From NCBI RefSeq assembly GCF_000712075.1, contig NZ_JONW01000007.1, positions 310,001 through 374,000 of the forward strand: a stretch of 64,000 bases of DNA, in the 5' to 3' direction. This stretch comes from Caulobacter sp. UNC358MFTsu5.1. GTDB taxonomy: Bacteria; Pseudomonadota; Alphaproteobacteria; Caulobacterales; Caulobacteraceae. The position numbers were made by a program, and so were the translations under genes. Of the stretch, positions 8,055 through 14,971 are shown in pieces; within the stretch, counting starts at the first letter, position 1; every line of letters begins with the position of its first letter. The notes under the pieces are model-generated. The model was not told where the DNA came from. It searched no databases and was given only the letters and a program-made list of their open reading frames with translations.

Positions 8055-8840
8055 TCAACCCTTCCGGTTCGAATGGAGGCCGGCGGGAGCCGGGGCCTGC
8101 AGGCTCTGGCGCAACCAGTCGGAGAAGCGGGTCGGGGCGATGCGCGGGCGCTCGCCCGGCAGCAGCGACCGCTCGTCCAGCTCGGCGCCGAAATAGGGGG
8201 CGTGGACGTCGGCCACGACGCGGCGCGGGTCCTCGTAGGCGGTGAGCACCTGGGTGGCCAGGTCGTCCAGGCGGTAGCGCTCGGGGCCCGCGACCTCGAC
8301 GGTGTCGTTCAGCGGCGCGCCCAGGACGAGGTCGGCCAGGGCCTCGGCGACGTCCTCTCCGGCGATCGGCTGGACGGGCGCCGGCGAGATCACCACGTCG
8401 CGCGTCGTGCCGTCCTGCACCACGCCGGTGATGAACTCGAAGAACTGGGTCGACCGCAGGATCGTGAACGGGATCCCGGACGCCTTGACCAGGTCCTCCT
8501 GGAGCTTCTTGGCCTGGAAGTAGCCGCTCGCCTGCAGGCGGTCCGTGCCCACGATCGACAGGGCGATGTGGTGCCCGACCCCGGCGGCGCGCCCGGCGGC
8601 GAGGAGGTGGCGGCCCGAGGTCTCGAAGAACGCCTTGGCGTCCGCCCCATCCAGCGACGGCGACTGGGTGACGTCGACGACGACGCTCGCGCCCTCCAGC
8701 GCCTTGGCCAGTCCCGCTTCGGTGAGGGTGTCGACGCCGAAGGTCGGCGAGGCCTCCAGGACGCGGTAGTCGTCCTGACGAAGATTATAGACGAGCTTGC
8801 CGCCGATCCGGCCGCTGCCGCCCACCACCACGATTTTCAT
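8055..8840 (-). CDS. NmrA-like NAD(P)-binding protein, paralogue 3
   Basis: 261 residues; first gene of the operon paralogue 3, paralogue 2, HD protein. The Rossmann start is MKIVVVGGSGRIGGKLVYNL. Shared blocks with the other two are SVVVDVTQSPSLDGADAKAF, HHIALSIVGTDRLQASGYFQ, VKASGIPFTILRSTQFFEF and AGPERYRLDDLATQVLTAYE. GAAGGG lies 8 nt before the ATG. The promoter region carries the 18-bp palindrome shared with the AraC promoter (8932-8949), 92 bp upstream of the start. The C-terminal tail (APAPAGLHSNRKG) is longer than in the paralogues. Confidence 0.87.
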   Translation of the reverse strand: MKIVVVGGSGRIGGKLVYNLRQDDYRVLEASPTFGVDTLTEAGLAKALEGASVVVDVTQSPSLDGADAKAFFETSGRHLLAAGRAAGVGHHIALSIVGTDRLQASGYFQAKKLQEDLVKASGIPFTILRSTQFFEFITGVVQDGTTRDVVISPAPVQPIAGEDVAEALADLVLGAPLNDTVEVAGPERYRLDDLATQVLTAYEDPRRVVADVHAPYFGAELDERSLLPGERPRIAPTRFSDWLRQSLQAPAPAGLHSNRKG

Positions 8841-8931
8841 GTGCGTCGCCCTTCGCGCGATCCAGAACCCAGGATCGGAAGGCTAGGACCGGGGGCGGGG
8901 ATGGGTCGATTGGCCGAAAGGGTCAGGGCGG

Positions 8932-8949
8932 GCTATCCCGCCGTATAGG
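8932..8949. promoter_or_regulatory. 18-bp palindromic operator candidate, copy 2
   Basis: GCTATCCCGCCGTATAGG matches the sequence at 4369-4386 at 15 of 18 positions, including the whole right half GCCGTATAGG. It lies upstream of the NmrA-like operon. It is one of few recognisable signals in the 363-bp gap 8841-9203, which also has three closely spaced ATAGG repeats near 9166-9183. Confidence 0.5.
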
Positions 8950-8973
8950 GTCTCGGCGCCGTTCGGCCGGGGT

Positions 8974-9012
8974 GCGCGACGCCGCGGCGCTGTGGCCGTC
9001 GCGGCGTCGCGC
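8974..9012. repeat. Strong GC hairpin between DUF427 and the NmrA-like operon
   Basis: The arms 8974-8986 and 9000-9012 (GCGCGACGCCGCG and its exact complement) form a 13-bp perfect stem with a 13-nt loop. It lies 190 bp past the DUF427 stop, so it may end that minus-strand transcript, but no U-run follows. Confidence 0.5.
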
Positions 9013-9056
9013 GGGTGAGCCGGACAGGTAGGATGCTCGCCTGCCGTTTCGTCGGC

Positions 9057-9085
9057 CGTAAGATGAAATCGGAAAAAATCTTACG
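9057..9085. promoter_or_regulatory. AT-rich inverted repeat CGTAAGAT / ATCTTACG
   Basis: A perfect 8-bp inverted repeat (9057-9064 and 9078-9085) flanks a purine-rich 13-nt spacer in otherwise GC-rich noncoding DNA, between the DUF427 stop and the NmrA-like promoter. It could be an operator or an RNA hairpin; no gene nearby decides which. Confidence 0.35.
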
Positions 9086-9203
9086 TTCATCATCCCTGTC
9101 GCGTCCGATTAACACGGCTGCGGGATGTTGTTAGGAAATCGTCCTGCCTAAACGGAACTGTACATAGGTATAGGAAGTATAGGGGGCGAACATCACCGCG
9201 GGT

Positions 9204-9623
9204 TCAGCGCCCTTGGTCGCCGATGTCGACGCCCTCGTCGTCGATCTCGGTCTCGGCCGCCGAATGCCCGTCCACCTGGATCTCGACGTGTTCGGGGCGG
9301 AAGGCGATGCGCCCGGCGATGTCGGCGAACGGCGCGTTGGGCGTCTCGTAGGACCAGGCCACGTTGTCGACGATGTGCTGGTCCCGGTAGATCGTGAAGT
9401 ACCGCGCATCGCCCTTGTCGGGGTTGCGGGTGACCTTGTCGGTCTGGCTCAGGAACACCATGAACACGTCCTTGCGCGGGAAGTAGCGCACGGGCGGCCG
9501 GCCGGCCTCGCACACCACGACCACGTCGCTGCTGTCGGCGATGTCGTGGCCCTCGAACAGCACGCGCACGCGCGTCCGCTCACGGACGATCTCGAAGGTC
9601 GGGTCGGATTGGGGAGAGGTCAT
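9204..9623 (-). CDS. DUF427 domain protein
   Basis: 139 residues of the DUF427 (PF04248) type, small beta-barrel-like proteins of unknown function. Typical blocks are visible: VRVLFEGHDIADSSDVVVVC, PVRYFPRKDV, TRNPDKGDARYFTIYRD, NVAWSYETP and DIAGRIAFRPEHVEIQVDG. The ATG at 9623 gives the usual family start; the frame continues upstream to 9743 but as a basic low-complexity extension without family features. Only a weak ribosome site is seen. Neighbours (NmrA-like operon downstream, LysR upstream on the same strand) do not reveal its role. Confidence 0.83.
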   Translation of the reverse strand: MTSPQSDPTFEIVRERTRVRVLFEGHDIADSSDVVVVCEAGRPPVRYFPRKDVFMVFLSQTDKVTRNPDKGDARYFTIYRDQHIVDNVAWSYETPNAPFADIAGRIAFRPEHVEIQVDGHSAAETEIDDEGVDIGDQGR

Positions 9624-9756
9624 GTCGTTCGCGCCTGGCTTGAGGAAACCGCTGGTCCCAGGGGTACGGGACTTGGGGGCGCGTCGAAACTGTACGGAGG
9701 GCGGCCGGCGAGCCCGCCGAAGGTCTTGCCCGAGTTGGACCAAGGGATAGGACGTC

Positions 9757-10680
9757 CTAGTCCGGGGGCGTGGCGGGATCGCCGGACGCCCGCCCCAGCG
9801 CCGCCGCCTGCTCGGCCACGAAGTCGGCGAACAGGCGCGCGCGAAGGGGTTGGAAGCGGCCGAAGGCGTGGAGGATCTGCAGCGGGACGGCGGGAAGCGG
9901 AGCCTCGGGCATGACGATCTCCAGCCGGCCGGCCCGCAGGTCCTCGTCCACGGTCCAGCGCAGCAGTTGGGCGATCCCCACGCCGTTGATCGCCGCGGCC
10001 CTCAGGGCGAAGCCGGAATCGCAGTCGAGGACGCCGTCCGGCGACAGCGTCGCGCCGTCGGCGAAGGTGATCGGGAAGGGGCGTCCGTCCAGGCGGTAGC
10101 GGACGTGGCGCGCGGCCCGCAGCGCCTCGAGCGTTCGTGGCCGCCCGTACTGGTCCAGGTGGTCCGGGGCGGCCACCAGGACCAGCGGCGCCCGGCCCAG
10201 CGGCCGGATCGTCAGCGCGCTGTCGTCCACCTGGCCGACCCTCAGGGCCAGGTCGTAGCCTTCGCGGATCAGGTCGACATGACGGTCGGTCATGTGGAGT
10301 TCCAGATGGATCCGGGGATGCCGCTTCAGGAAGATCCGCGTCAGGGGGTCCATGAGCAGGCGGCCCAGGTCGCTGGGCAGGGAAACCCGAAGCCGACCCT
10401 GGGCGACGGCGGCGGTCTGGACGACGTCCTGCGCCTCGCCGAGCGCCCGCAGCAGCGGCATGACGCGCTCGAAATAGGCCGCGCCCTCGAGCGTCAGGTT
10501 CAGGGTGCGGGTCGAGCGCGTGAACAGGACGACGCCCAGCCGACGCTCCAGCCGGGCCACGCTCTTGGAGACCGACGACGGGGTCGCGCCCGCCAGCCGC
10601 GCCGCGGCGCTGAAGGAGCCCGCCTCGACCGTGTTGATGAAGGCCGTCAGGCCGGCGGCGTTGTCGAGAAGGTCGGTCAT
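9757..10680 (-). CDS. LysR-family transcriptional regulator
   Basis: 307 residues. An N-terminal winged helix-turn-helix (about 8-67: GLTAFINTVEAGSFSAAARL, PSSVSKSVARLERRLGVVLF, TRSTRTLNLTLEG) is followed by a LysR substrate-binding domain (VSLPSDLGRLLMDPLTRIFL, DLALRVGQVDDSALTIRPLG). The 'AFINTVEAGSFSAAAR' and 'TRSTR' features fit the CrgA/DsdC-like group of LysR proteins. It is divergent from the SDR gene at 10788, the classical LysR layout in which the regulator controls its neighbour and itself. A T-N11-A site is present in the 107-bp gap. The inducer is unknown. Confidence 0.92.
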   Translation of the reverse strand: MTDLLDNAAGLTAFINTVEAGSFSAAARLAGATPSSVSKSVARLERRLGVVLFTRSTRTLNLTLEGAAYFERVMPLLRALGEAQDVVQTAAVAQGRLRVSLPSDLGRLLMDPLTRIFLKRHPRIHLELHMTDRHVDLIREGYDLALRVGQVDDSALTIRPLGRAPLVLVAAPDHLDQYGRPRTLEALRAARHVRYRLDGRPFPITFADGATLSPDGVLDCDSGFALRAAAINGVGIAQLLRWTVDEDLRAGRLEIVMPEAPLPAVPLQILHAFGRFQPLRARLFADFVAEQAAALGRASGDPATPPD

Positions 10681-10684
10681 TCTG

Positions 10685-10697
10685 TTCCGTCATGGAA
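10685..10697. promoter_or_regulatory. LysR T-N11-A box candidate
   Basis: TTCCGTCATGGAA has the T-N11-A form with 4-bp inverted arms. It sits directly upstream of the LysR start (10680) and 90 bp from the divergent SDR start, the usual place for LysR autoregulation and target control. Confidence 0.5.
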
Positions 10698-10787
10698 TAG
10701 GTAACTTGCCATTTCCCCGACTTATTTGAGTTTCCGTCAAGACCATTTGGAGGGCCTGGACAACACTCCCAAGGAGGCGAAAGCCCA

Positions 10788-11537
10788 ATGGACTCCCTTA
10801 TCGACAAGGTCGCGGTGGTCACCGGCGGCAACAGCGGCATCGGCCTGGAGACGGCCAAGCTCTTCGCGCGGGAAGGCGCGTCGGTGATCATCACCGGACG
10901 TCGCGCGGACGTGGTCGAGGCCGCGGTCGCCGAGATCGGGCCCCGAGCCGTCGGCCTGGCCGGCGACACCGCCGATCCGGCGCACCAGGCGGATGTCGCC
11001 GACCTGGCGCGCGAGCGCTTCGGCGGCGTGGACATCTACGTGGCCAACGCCGGCGTGAACACGATCACGCCCTCGTCGCAGGTTTCCGAAGCCGAATACG
11101 ACGCCCAGTTCGCGATCAACGCCCGGGCGGTGTTCTTCGGGGTCCAGAAGATCGCGCCGCTGTTGCGCGACAACGGCGCGGTCATTCTGACCAGCTCGAT
11201 CGCCAGCGACAAGGTCCTGGACGGCCACGCGGTCTATGCCGGGTCGAAGGCGGCCTTGAACGCTTTCGCCCGCAGCTGGGCGCTGGAGTTCAAGGCGCGC
11301 GGCATCCGCGTGAACGTCCTGAGCCCGGGACCGACCGACACCGCCATCCTCGACAAGTTGGGCGTCCCGGCCTCGGAGCGCGCGGCGTTCGAAAGCGCGG
11401 TGGCTAGCGGCATCCCGCTGGGCCGTCTGGGGCGACCGGAGGAGCTGGCCCGGGCGGCGCTGTTCCTGGCCTCCGACGCGGGCAGCTTCGTCAACGGCGT
11501 CAACCTCAAGGTCGACGGCGGCATGAGCCTGCTCTAG
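10788..11537 (+). CDS. Classical short-chain dehydrogenase/reductase
   Basis: 249 residues of the classical SDR family. The cofactor motif TGGNSGIG is at residues 12-19, NAG at 87-89, and the catalytic set is Asn111, Ser137, Tyr150 and Lys154 (YAGSK). ITGRRA after beta-2, with Arg residues, suggests NADPH preference. The C-terminus VNGVNLKVDGGMSLL is typical. AAGGAGG lies upstream of the ATG. It is divergent from the LysR gene and probably its target. It would oxidise or reduce an alcohol/ketone pair; the substrate cannot be read. Confidence 0.93.
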   Translation: MDSLIDKVAVVTGGNSGIGLETAKLFAREGASVIITGRRADVVEAAVAEIGPRAVGLAGDTADPAHQADVADLARERFGGVDIYVANAGVNTITPSSQVSEAEYDAQFAINARAVFFGVQKIAPLLRDNGAVILTSSIASDKVLDGHAVYAGSKAALNAFARSWALEFKARGIRVNVLSPGPTDTAILDKLGVPASERAAFESAVASGIPLGRLGRPEELARAALFLASDAGSFVNGVNLKVDGGMSLL

Positions 11538-11678
11538 CGCCTCGCCAGCCACCCCCGTGGAGGCTCCCGCCCTAGACTTTCGGACAGGTCCGCCAGGCCC
11601 TTCCGCGAGATAGGCGCGGGGCGGGCGGACCCGCAGTCTTGGCGCAGAGGCCGTTGCCGGCCGCCACGGAGACACCCC

Positions 11679-12479
11679 ATGCGCAAGTTTCATCCCGGCC
11701 TGTCCCTGGCCGCCCTGTCCCTGGCCGCCGTCCTCGCCCTGGCGGGTCCGGCGGTGGTCCGGGCCGCGACGCCTCGCGAGAAGCCGACCATCGTGCTCGT
11801 CCACGGCGCCTTCGCCGACTCCTCGGGCTGGAACGGCGTGGTGACGCGGCTGAACCGGGACGGCTACCACGTGGTGGCCGCGGCCAACGCCTTGCGCGCC
11901 CTGAATTCGGACGCCGAGACGGTGTCGGCGCTGGTCAAGTCGATCCCCGGGCCGGTGATCCTGGTCGGCCATTCCTACGGTGGCGAGGTGATCACCGAAG
12001 CGGCCAACGGCAACGGCAACGTCGAGGCGCTGGTCTATGTGGCCGGCTTCCTGCCCGAGGCCGGCGAGTCGGCACTTTCCCTCTCCGGCAAGTTCCCGGG
12101 CGGCACGCTCGCCACGGCGCTGGCGCCGGTGGTGCTGCCCGACGGCGACGAGGACTTCTACATCCAGCCCGCCAAGTTCCGCGACCAGTTCGCCGCCGAC
12201 GTGCCGGCCGCCACGGCGGCGCTGATGGCCGCGACCCAGCGTCCGGTGACCGGACGGGCCCTGTCCGACATGGCCGGCGCGCCGTCGTGGAAGCGCCTGC
12301 CGTCCTACGTGATCTACGGCTCGGCCGACCGCAACATTCCGGCCCAGACCCAGCGGTTCATGGCCGAGCGGGCCGGGGCGCGGAAGACCGTGGCGGTCGA
12401 GGGCGCGTCCCACGCCCTGATGGTCTCGCATCCCGACAAGGTCGCGGCCCTGATCGAAGACGCCGCCTCCGGCCGGTGA
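11679..12479 (+). CDS. Secreted alpha/beta hydrolase
   Basis: 266 residues with a Sec signal (LAALSLAAVLALAGPAVVRA, likely cut after residue 29). The mature domain belongs to the small alpha/beta hydrolase group of plant MES/HNL-like esterases (Abhydrolase_6): VLVHGAFADSSGW, nucleophile Ser99 in VGHSYGGEVI, the acid in IYGSADRNIP and His245 in EGASHALMVS. Many bacterial relatives are uncharacterised periplasmic esterases. It lies 141 bp downstream of the SDR on the same strand with its own likely promoter. The promoter region holds CCTAGACTTTCGGACAGGTC (11571-11590), loosely like 5604-5624 near the AhpD-like gene. Confidence 0.87.
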   Translation: MRKFHPGLSLAALSLAAVLALAGPAVVRAATPREKPTIVLVHGAFADSSGWNGVVTRLNRDGYHVVAAANALRALNSDAETVSALVKSIPGPVILVGHSYGGEVITEAANGNGNVEALVYVAGFLPEAGESALSLSGKFPGGTLATALAPVVLPDGDEDFYIQPAKFRDQFAADVPAATAALMAATQRPVTGRALSDMAGAPSWKRLPSYVIYGSADRNIPAQTQRFMAERAGARKTVAVEGASHALMVSHPDKVAALIEDAASGR

Positions 12480-12500
12480 GGTCGCATTTTCCTGGATTTC

Positions 12501-12524
12501 GTGCGATCCGGTTTCGGGTCGCAC
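12501..12524 (+). terminator. Hairpin after the secreted hydrolase gene
   Basis: GTGCGATCC and GGGTCGCAC (12501-12509 and 12516-12524) pair over 9 bp with one G-U, loop GGTTTC, 21 bp past the hydrolase stop. No U-run follows; it ends just before the next gene's ribosome site. Confidence 0.4.
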
Positions 12525-12540
12525 GATGTTGGAGACCCCG

Positions 12541-13437
12541 ATGAACGCCCGTCCGACGCGCATTCTGCTGCAGACCACCATCCCCCCGATCGAGGACGAC
12601 TGGTCGATCGCGCGCTTCAGCCTGCTGCGCGATCTCCTGGCGGGCGCGGTCGATGACGAAGGGCGGCCGCTGTACGCCGTGGAGGCCCGGAACCGCGGAC
12701 CGGTCGGCGTTCCCGACCCTGTCCTGTCCAGGCTGGACGAGAGCGACTTCGACCAGCTGTGGCTGTTCGCGGTCGATGTCGGCGACGGCCTCGCCGACGC
12801 GGACTGCGAGGCGATCTCCCGCTTCCACGCCGCCGGTGGCGCCCTGATGGTCACGCGCGACCATATGGACCTGGGCTCGTCCGTCTGCAACCTGGGCGGG
12901 GTCGGCCTGGCCCATCGCTTCCATAGCAAGAACCTCGAGCCCGACGAGAGCCGCCACGTCCGCGACGACGAGGAGACCCAGGCCATCTCCTGGCCGAACT
13001 ACCGGTCCGGAGCCAACGGCGACTATCAGGAGATCCGGGTGGTCGAGCCGGCGCACCCGATCTTCTCGGCCCCGTCGTCGCCCACCGGCGTCCTGCGCTA
13101 CCTGCCGGCTCACCCGCACGAGGGCGCGGTGATCGTCCCAGACGGGACCGAGGCCCGCACCGTCGCGACGGGCAGGAGCCGGACCACGGGGCGGGATTTC
13201 AACCTCGTCGTGGTCTTCGAGCGCAGCGAGGAGGGCGGTCCCGCGGTCCTCCAGAGCACCTTCCACCATTTCACCGACTACAACTGGGACCTGGCGATGG
13301 GGCGCCCGAGCTTCGTGTCGGAACGTCCCGGCGACGGCATGGCTCGCGAACCCCAGGCGCTGGCGGACACGCACCGATATGTCCTGAACGTCGCGGCCTG
13401 GCTCGGCCGGCGTCCAACCGCGTCCCCAGGGGCCTGA
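12541..13437 (+). CDS. Uncharacterised protein, possible class I amidotransferase-like fold
   Basis: 298 residues without signal peptide or membrane segment. I do not recognise a named family. The layout (TRILLQTTIPPIEDDWSIAR, FDQLWLFAVDVGDGLADADC, FHAAGGALMVTRDHMDLGSS, later AHPIFSAPSSPTGVLRYLPA and LQSTFHHFTDYNWD) resembles ThuA-like/GATase1-like proteins: a 'what-day-is-it' strand, a glycine turn, then a substrate-loop histidine cluster. No Cys nucleophile of a true glutaminase is visible at the expected turn. The ATG at 12541 (MNARPTRILL) has GGAG 6 nt upstream and is preferred over the ATG at 12526, which abuts the hairpin. It probably stands alone. Confidence 0.65.
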   Translation: MNARPTRILLQTTIPPIEDDWSIARFSLLRDLLAGAVDDEGRPLYAVEARNRGPVGVPDPVLSRLDESDFDQLWLFAVDVGDGLADADCEAISRFHAAGGALMVTRDHMDLGSSVCNLGGVGLAHRFHSKNLEPDESRHVRDDEETQAISWPNYRSGANGDYQEIRVVEPAHPIFSAPSSPTGVLRYLPAHPHEGAVIVPDGTEARTVATGRSRTTGRDFNLVVVFERSEEGGPAVLQSTFHHFTDYNWDLAMGRPSFVSERPGDGMAREPQALADTHRYVLNVAAWLGRRPTASPGA

Positions 13438-13553
13438 TCTTCGGGTCCCCATCAGAGCCAAGGCCCGCCGGCAGCGCGCTTCCATCGCGTGCATCGGCCT
13501 GGACAGGTCTCTGGACACCAGGCGCCGTGCGAGCAGGTCAGGGTGTGATAATT

Positions 13554-13571
13554 AAAAGCAGGATTGACTGT
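13554..13571. promoter_or_regulatory. TetR-type palindrome, copy 1 (GH1 operon promoter)
   Basis: AAAAGCA-GGAT-TGACTGT matches the pattern ACAnTCA-N4-TGAnTGT, with the right arm exact, 61 bp upstream of the GH1 start. The same bases include TTGACT, a possible -35 element with a weak -10 (TAAGTT) 17 nt later, so a bound repressor would block polymerase. The rest of the gap 13438-13631 shows nothing else. Confidence 0.5.
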
Positions 13572-13631
13572 ATCTTGTCGCGTTTCTAAGTTTCTCCCCG
13601 ATCGCCCATCCAGGGCGGCGGGAGGAAGTGC

Positions 13632-14960
13632 ATGGGTGGGGTTTTCGATCGGCGTGCGGTGCTGTGGGGCGGGACGGCGACCGTCGCCGCGGTGGCTTCG
13701 GCGGCGCAGGCTGGGTCCGGCAAGTCCACGGCGCGGCCCGGGTTCCTATGGGGTTCGGCCGGCGCGGCCTATCAGATCGAGGGCGGCAACTACGCCAGCG
13801 ACCTGTGGGTGATGGAGCACGTCAAGCCGACCATCTTCAAGGACCCCTCCGGCGACGCCGCCGATAGTTATAACCGCGTCTGGGAAGACATCGCCCTGGC
13901 CGCCTCGCTGGGCTTCAACACCCACCGTTTCTCGATCGAATGGTCGCGGATCGAGCCCGAGCCGGGCCAGATCTCGCTGGCGGGCATCGCCTATTACCGC
14001 CGCGTGCTGGAGACCATCCGCAAGCACGGCATGACCCCGTTCGTCACCTACAACCACTTCACGACCCCGCGCTGGTTCGCGGCGGCGGGCGGGTTCGAGA
14101 CCCGAGACAACATCCCGGCCTTCGTCCGCTACTGCACCCTGATCACGGAGCACCTGGGCGACCTGATCGGCGTGGCCTCGACCTTCAACGAGCCCAATCT
14201 CGGCGCCCTGGTCAGCTGGTCGCCGGCCATCCGGCCGCTGCGGCCCTATATCGAGATGTCGAAGAAGGCGGCCGCGGCCTCGATCGGCGCGGCCCATTGG
14301 GCGCCGCCGGTTCTGGGCGACTTCCGCATCCAGCAGCCGATCATGATCGAGGCCCACGAGCGAGCCTATGAGGCCATCCGCAAGGCCTCGAACGATCGCT
14401 ACCTGGTGGGCGTGACCCTGTCGCTGAACGACGAGCGCGCGCCGCCGTCGGGTCCCAGCGGGGTGGAGGCCAAGCAGGCCCAGGTGATGCTGCCGTGGCT
14501 CCAGGCCCAAGGCGACTTCATCGGCGTGCAGAACTACACCTACACCGAGGTCGGGCCGGACGCCGACCTGCCGGCGCCCAAGGGCGTCGAGCTGAGCCAG
14601 ATGGGCTATCCCGCCGCGCCCGAGGCGCTGGAGGCGGTGATCCGCACGGTGGCCAGGCACACCAGGAAGCCGATCTACGTCACCGAGAACGGCGTCGCCA
14701 CGGAGGACGACACCCGCCGGGTGGCCTTCATCGACAAGGCCGTGGCGGGGGTCGTCGACTGCCTGCGCGACGGCATCGACGTGCGCGGCTACATCCACTG
14801 GTCGCTGCTCGACAACTGGGAATGGTTCTCCGGCTACGGCCCAAAGTTCGGCTTGGTCGCGGTCGACCGCACCACCTTCGCCCGCACCCCCAAGCCCAGC
14901 GCCCGCCACATGGGCGCGATCGCCCGCAAGGGCCTGCCCGCCGGCGTGAAGAGCCGTTGA
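13632..14960 (+). CDS. GH1 beta-glucosidase, exported
   Basis: 442 residues of glycoside hydrolase family 1. The start FLWGSAGAAYQIEGG is the GH1 N-terminal signature, the acid/base is Glu187 in TFNEPN and the nucleophile is Glu352 in YVTENG; HWSLLDNWEWFSGYGPKFGL is the usual C-terminal block. Unlike most GH1 enzymes it has an N-terminal export signal with twin arginines (FDRRAVLWGGTATVAAVASA), so it should act in the periplasm. GGAGGAAG precedes the ATG. It leads an operon with GH3 (11-bp gap) and a carboxylesterase, and should release glucose or similar sugars from beta-glycosides imported by the nearby TonB receptor. Confidence 0.93.
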   Translation: MGGVFDRRAVLWGGTATVAAVASAAQAGSGKSTARPGFLWGSAGAAYQIEGGNYASDLWVMEHVKPTIFKDPSGDAADSYNRVWEDIALAASLGFNTHRFSIEWSRIEPEPGQISLAGIAYYRRVLETIRKHGMTPFVTYNHFTTPRWFAAAGGFETRDNIPAFVRYCTLITEHLGDLIGVASTFNEPNLGALVSWSPAIRPLRPYIEMSKKAAAASIGAAHWAPPVLGDFRIQQPIMIEAHERAYEAIRKASNDRYLVGVTLSLNDERAPPSGPSGVEAKQAQVMLPWLQAQGDFIGVQNYTYTEVGPDADLPAPKGVELSQMGYPAAPEALEAVIRTVARHTRKPIYVTENGVATEDDTRRVAFIDKAVAGVVDCLRDGIDVRGYIHWSLLDNWEWFSGYGPKFGLVAVDRTTFARTPKPSARHMGAIARKGLPAGVKSR

Positions 14961-14971
14961 GGAGCCCGCCC

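Noticed and set aside
5604..11590. Loose similarity between CCTACGCCCTTCCGACAGGTC (5604) and CCTAGACTTTCGGACAGGTC (11571)
   Set aside because: Alignment needs a gap and the shared core is short in GC-rich DNA; not enough to claim an operator.
13564..13592. A full sigma-70 promoter (TTGACT, 17 nt, TAAGTT) as the whole explanation of the GH1 upstream motif
   Set aside because: The -10 is weak, and the same TTGACTG recurs in the other sites in a palindromic context that a -35 alone does not explain.
14495..14971. N-terminal extension of the GH3 frame inside GH1
   Set aside because: The signal peptide and ribosome site are at 14972, and the upstream part is out of frame with a real GH1 C-terminus.
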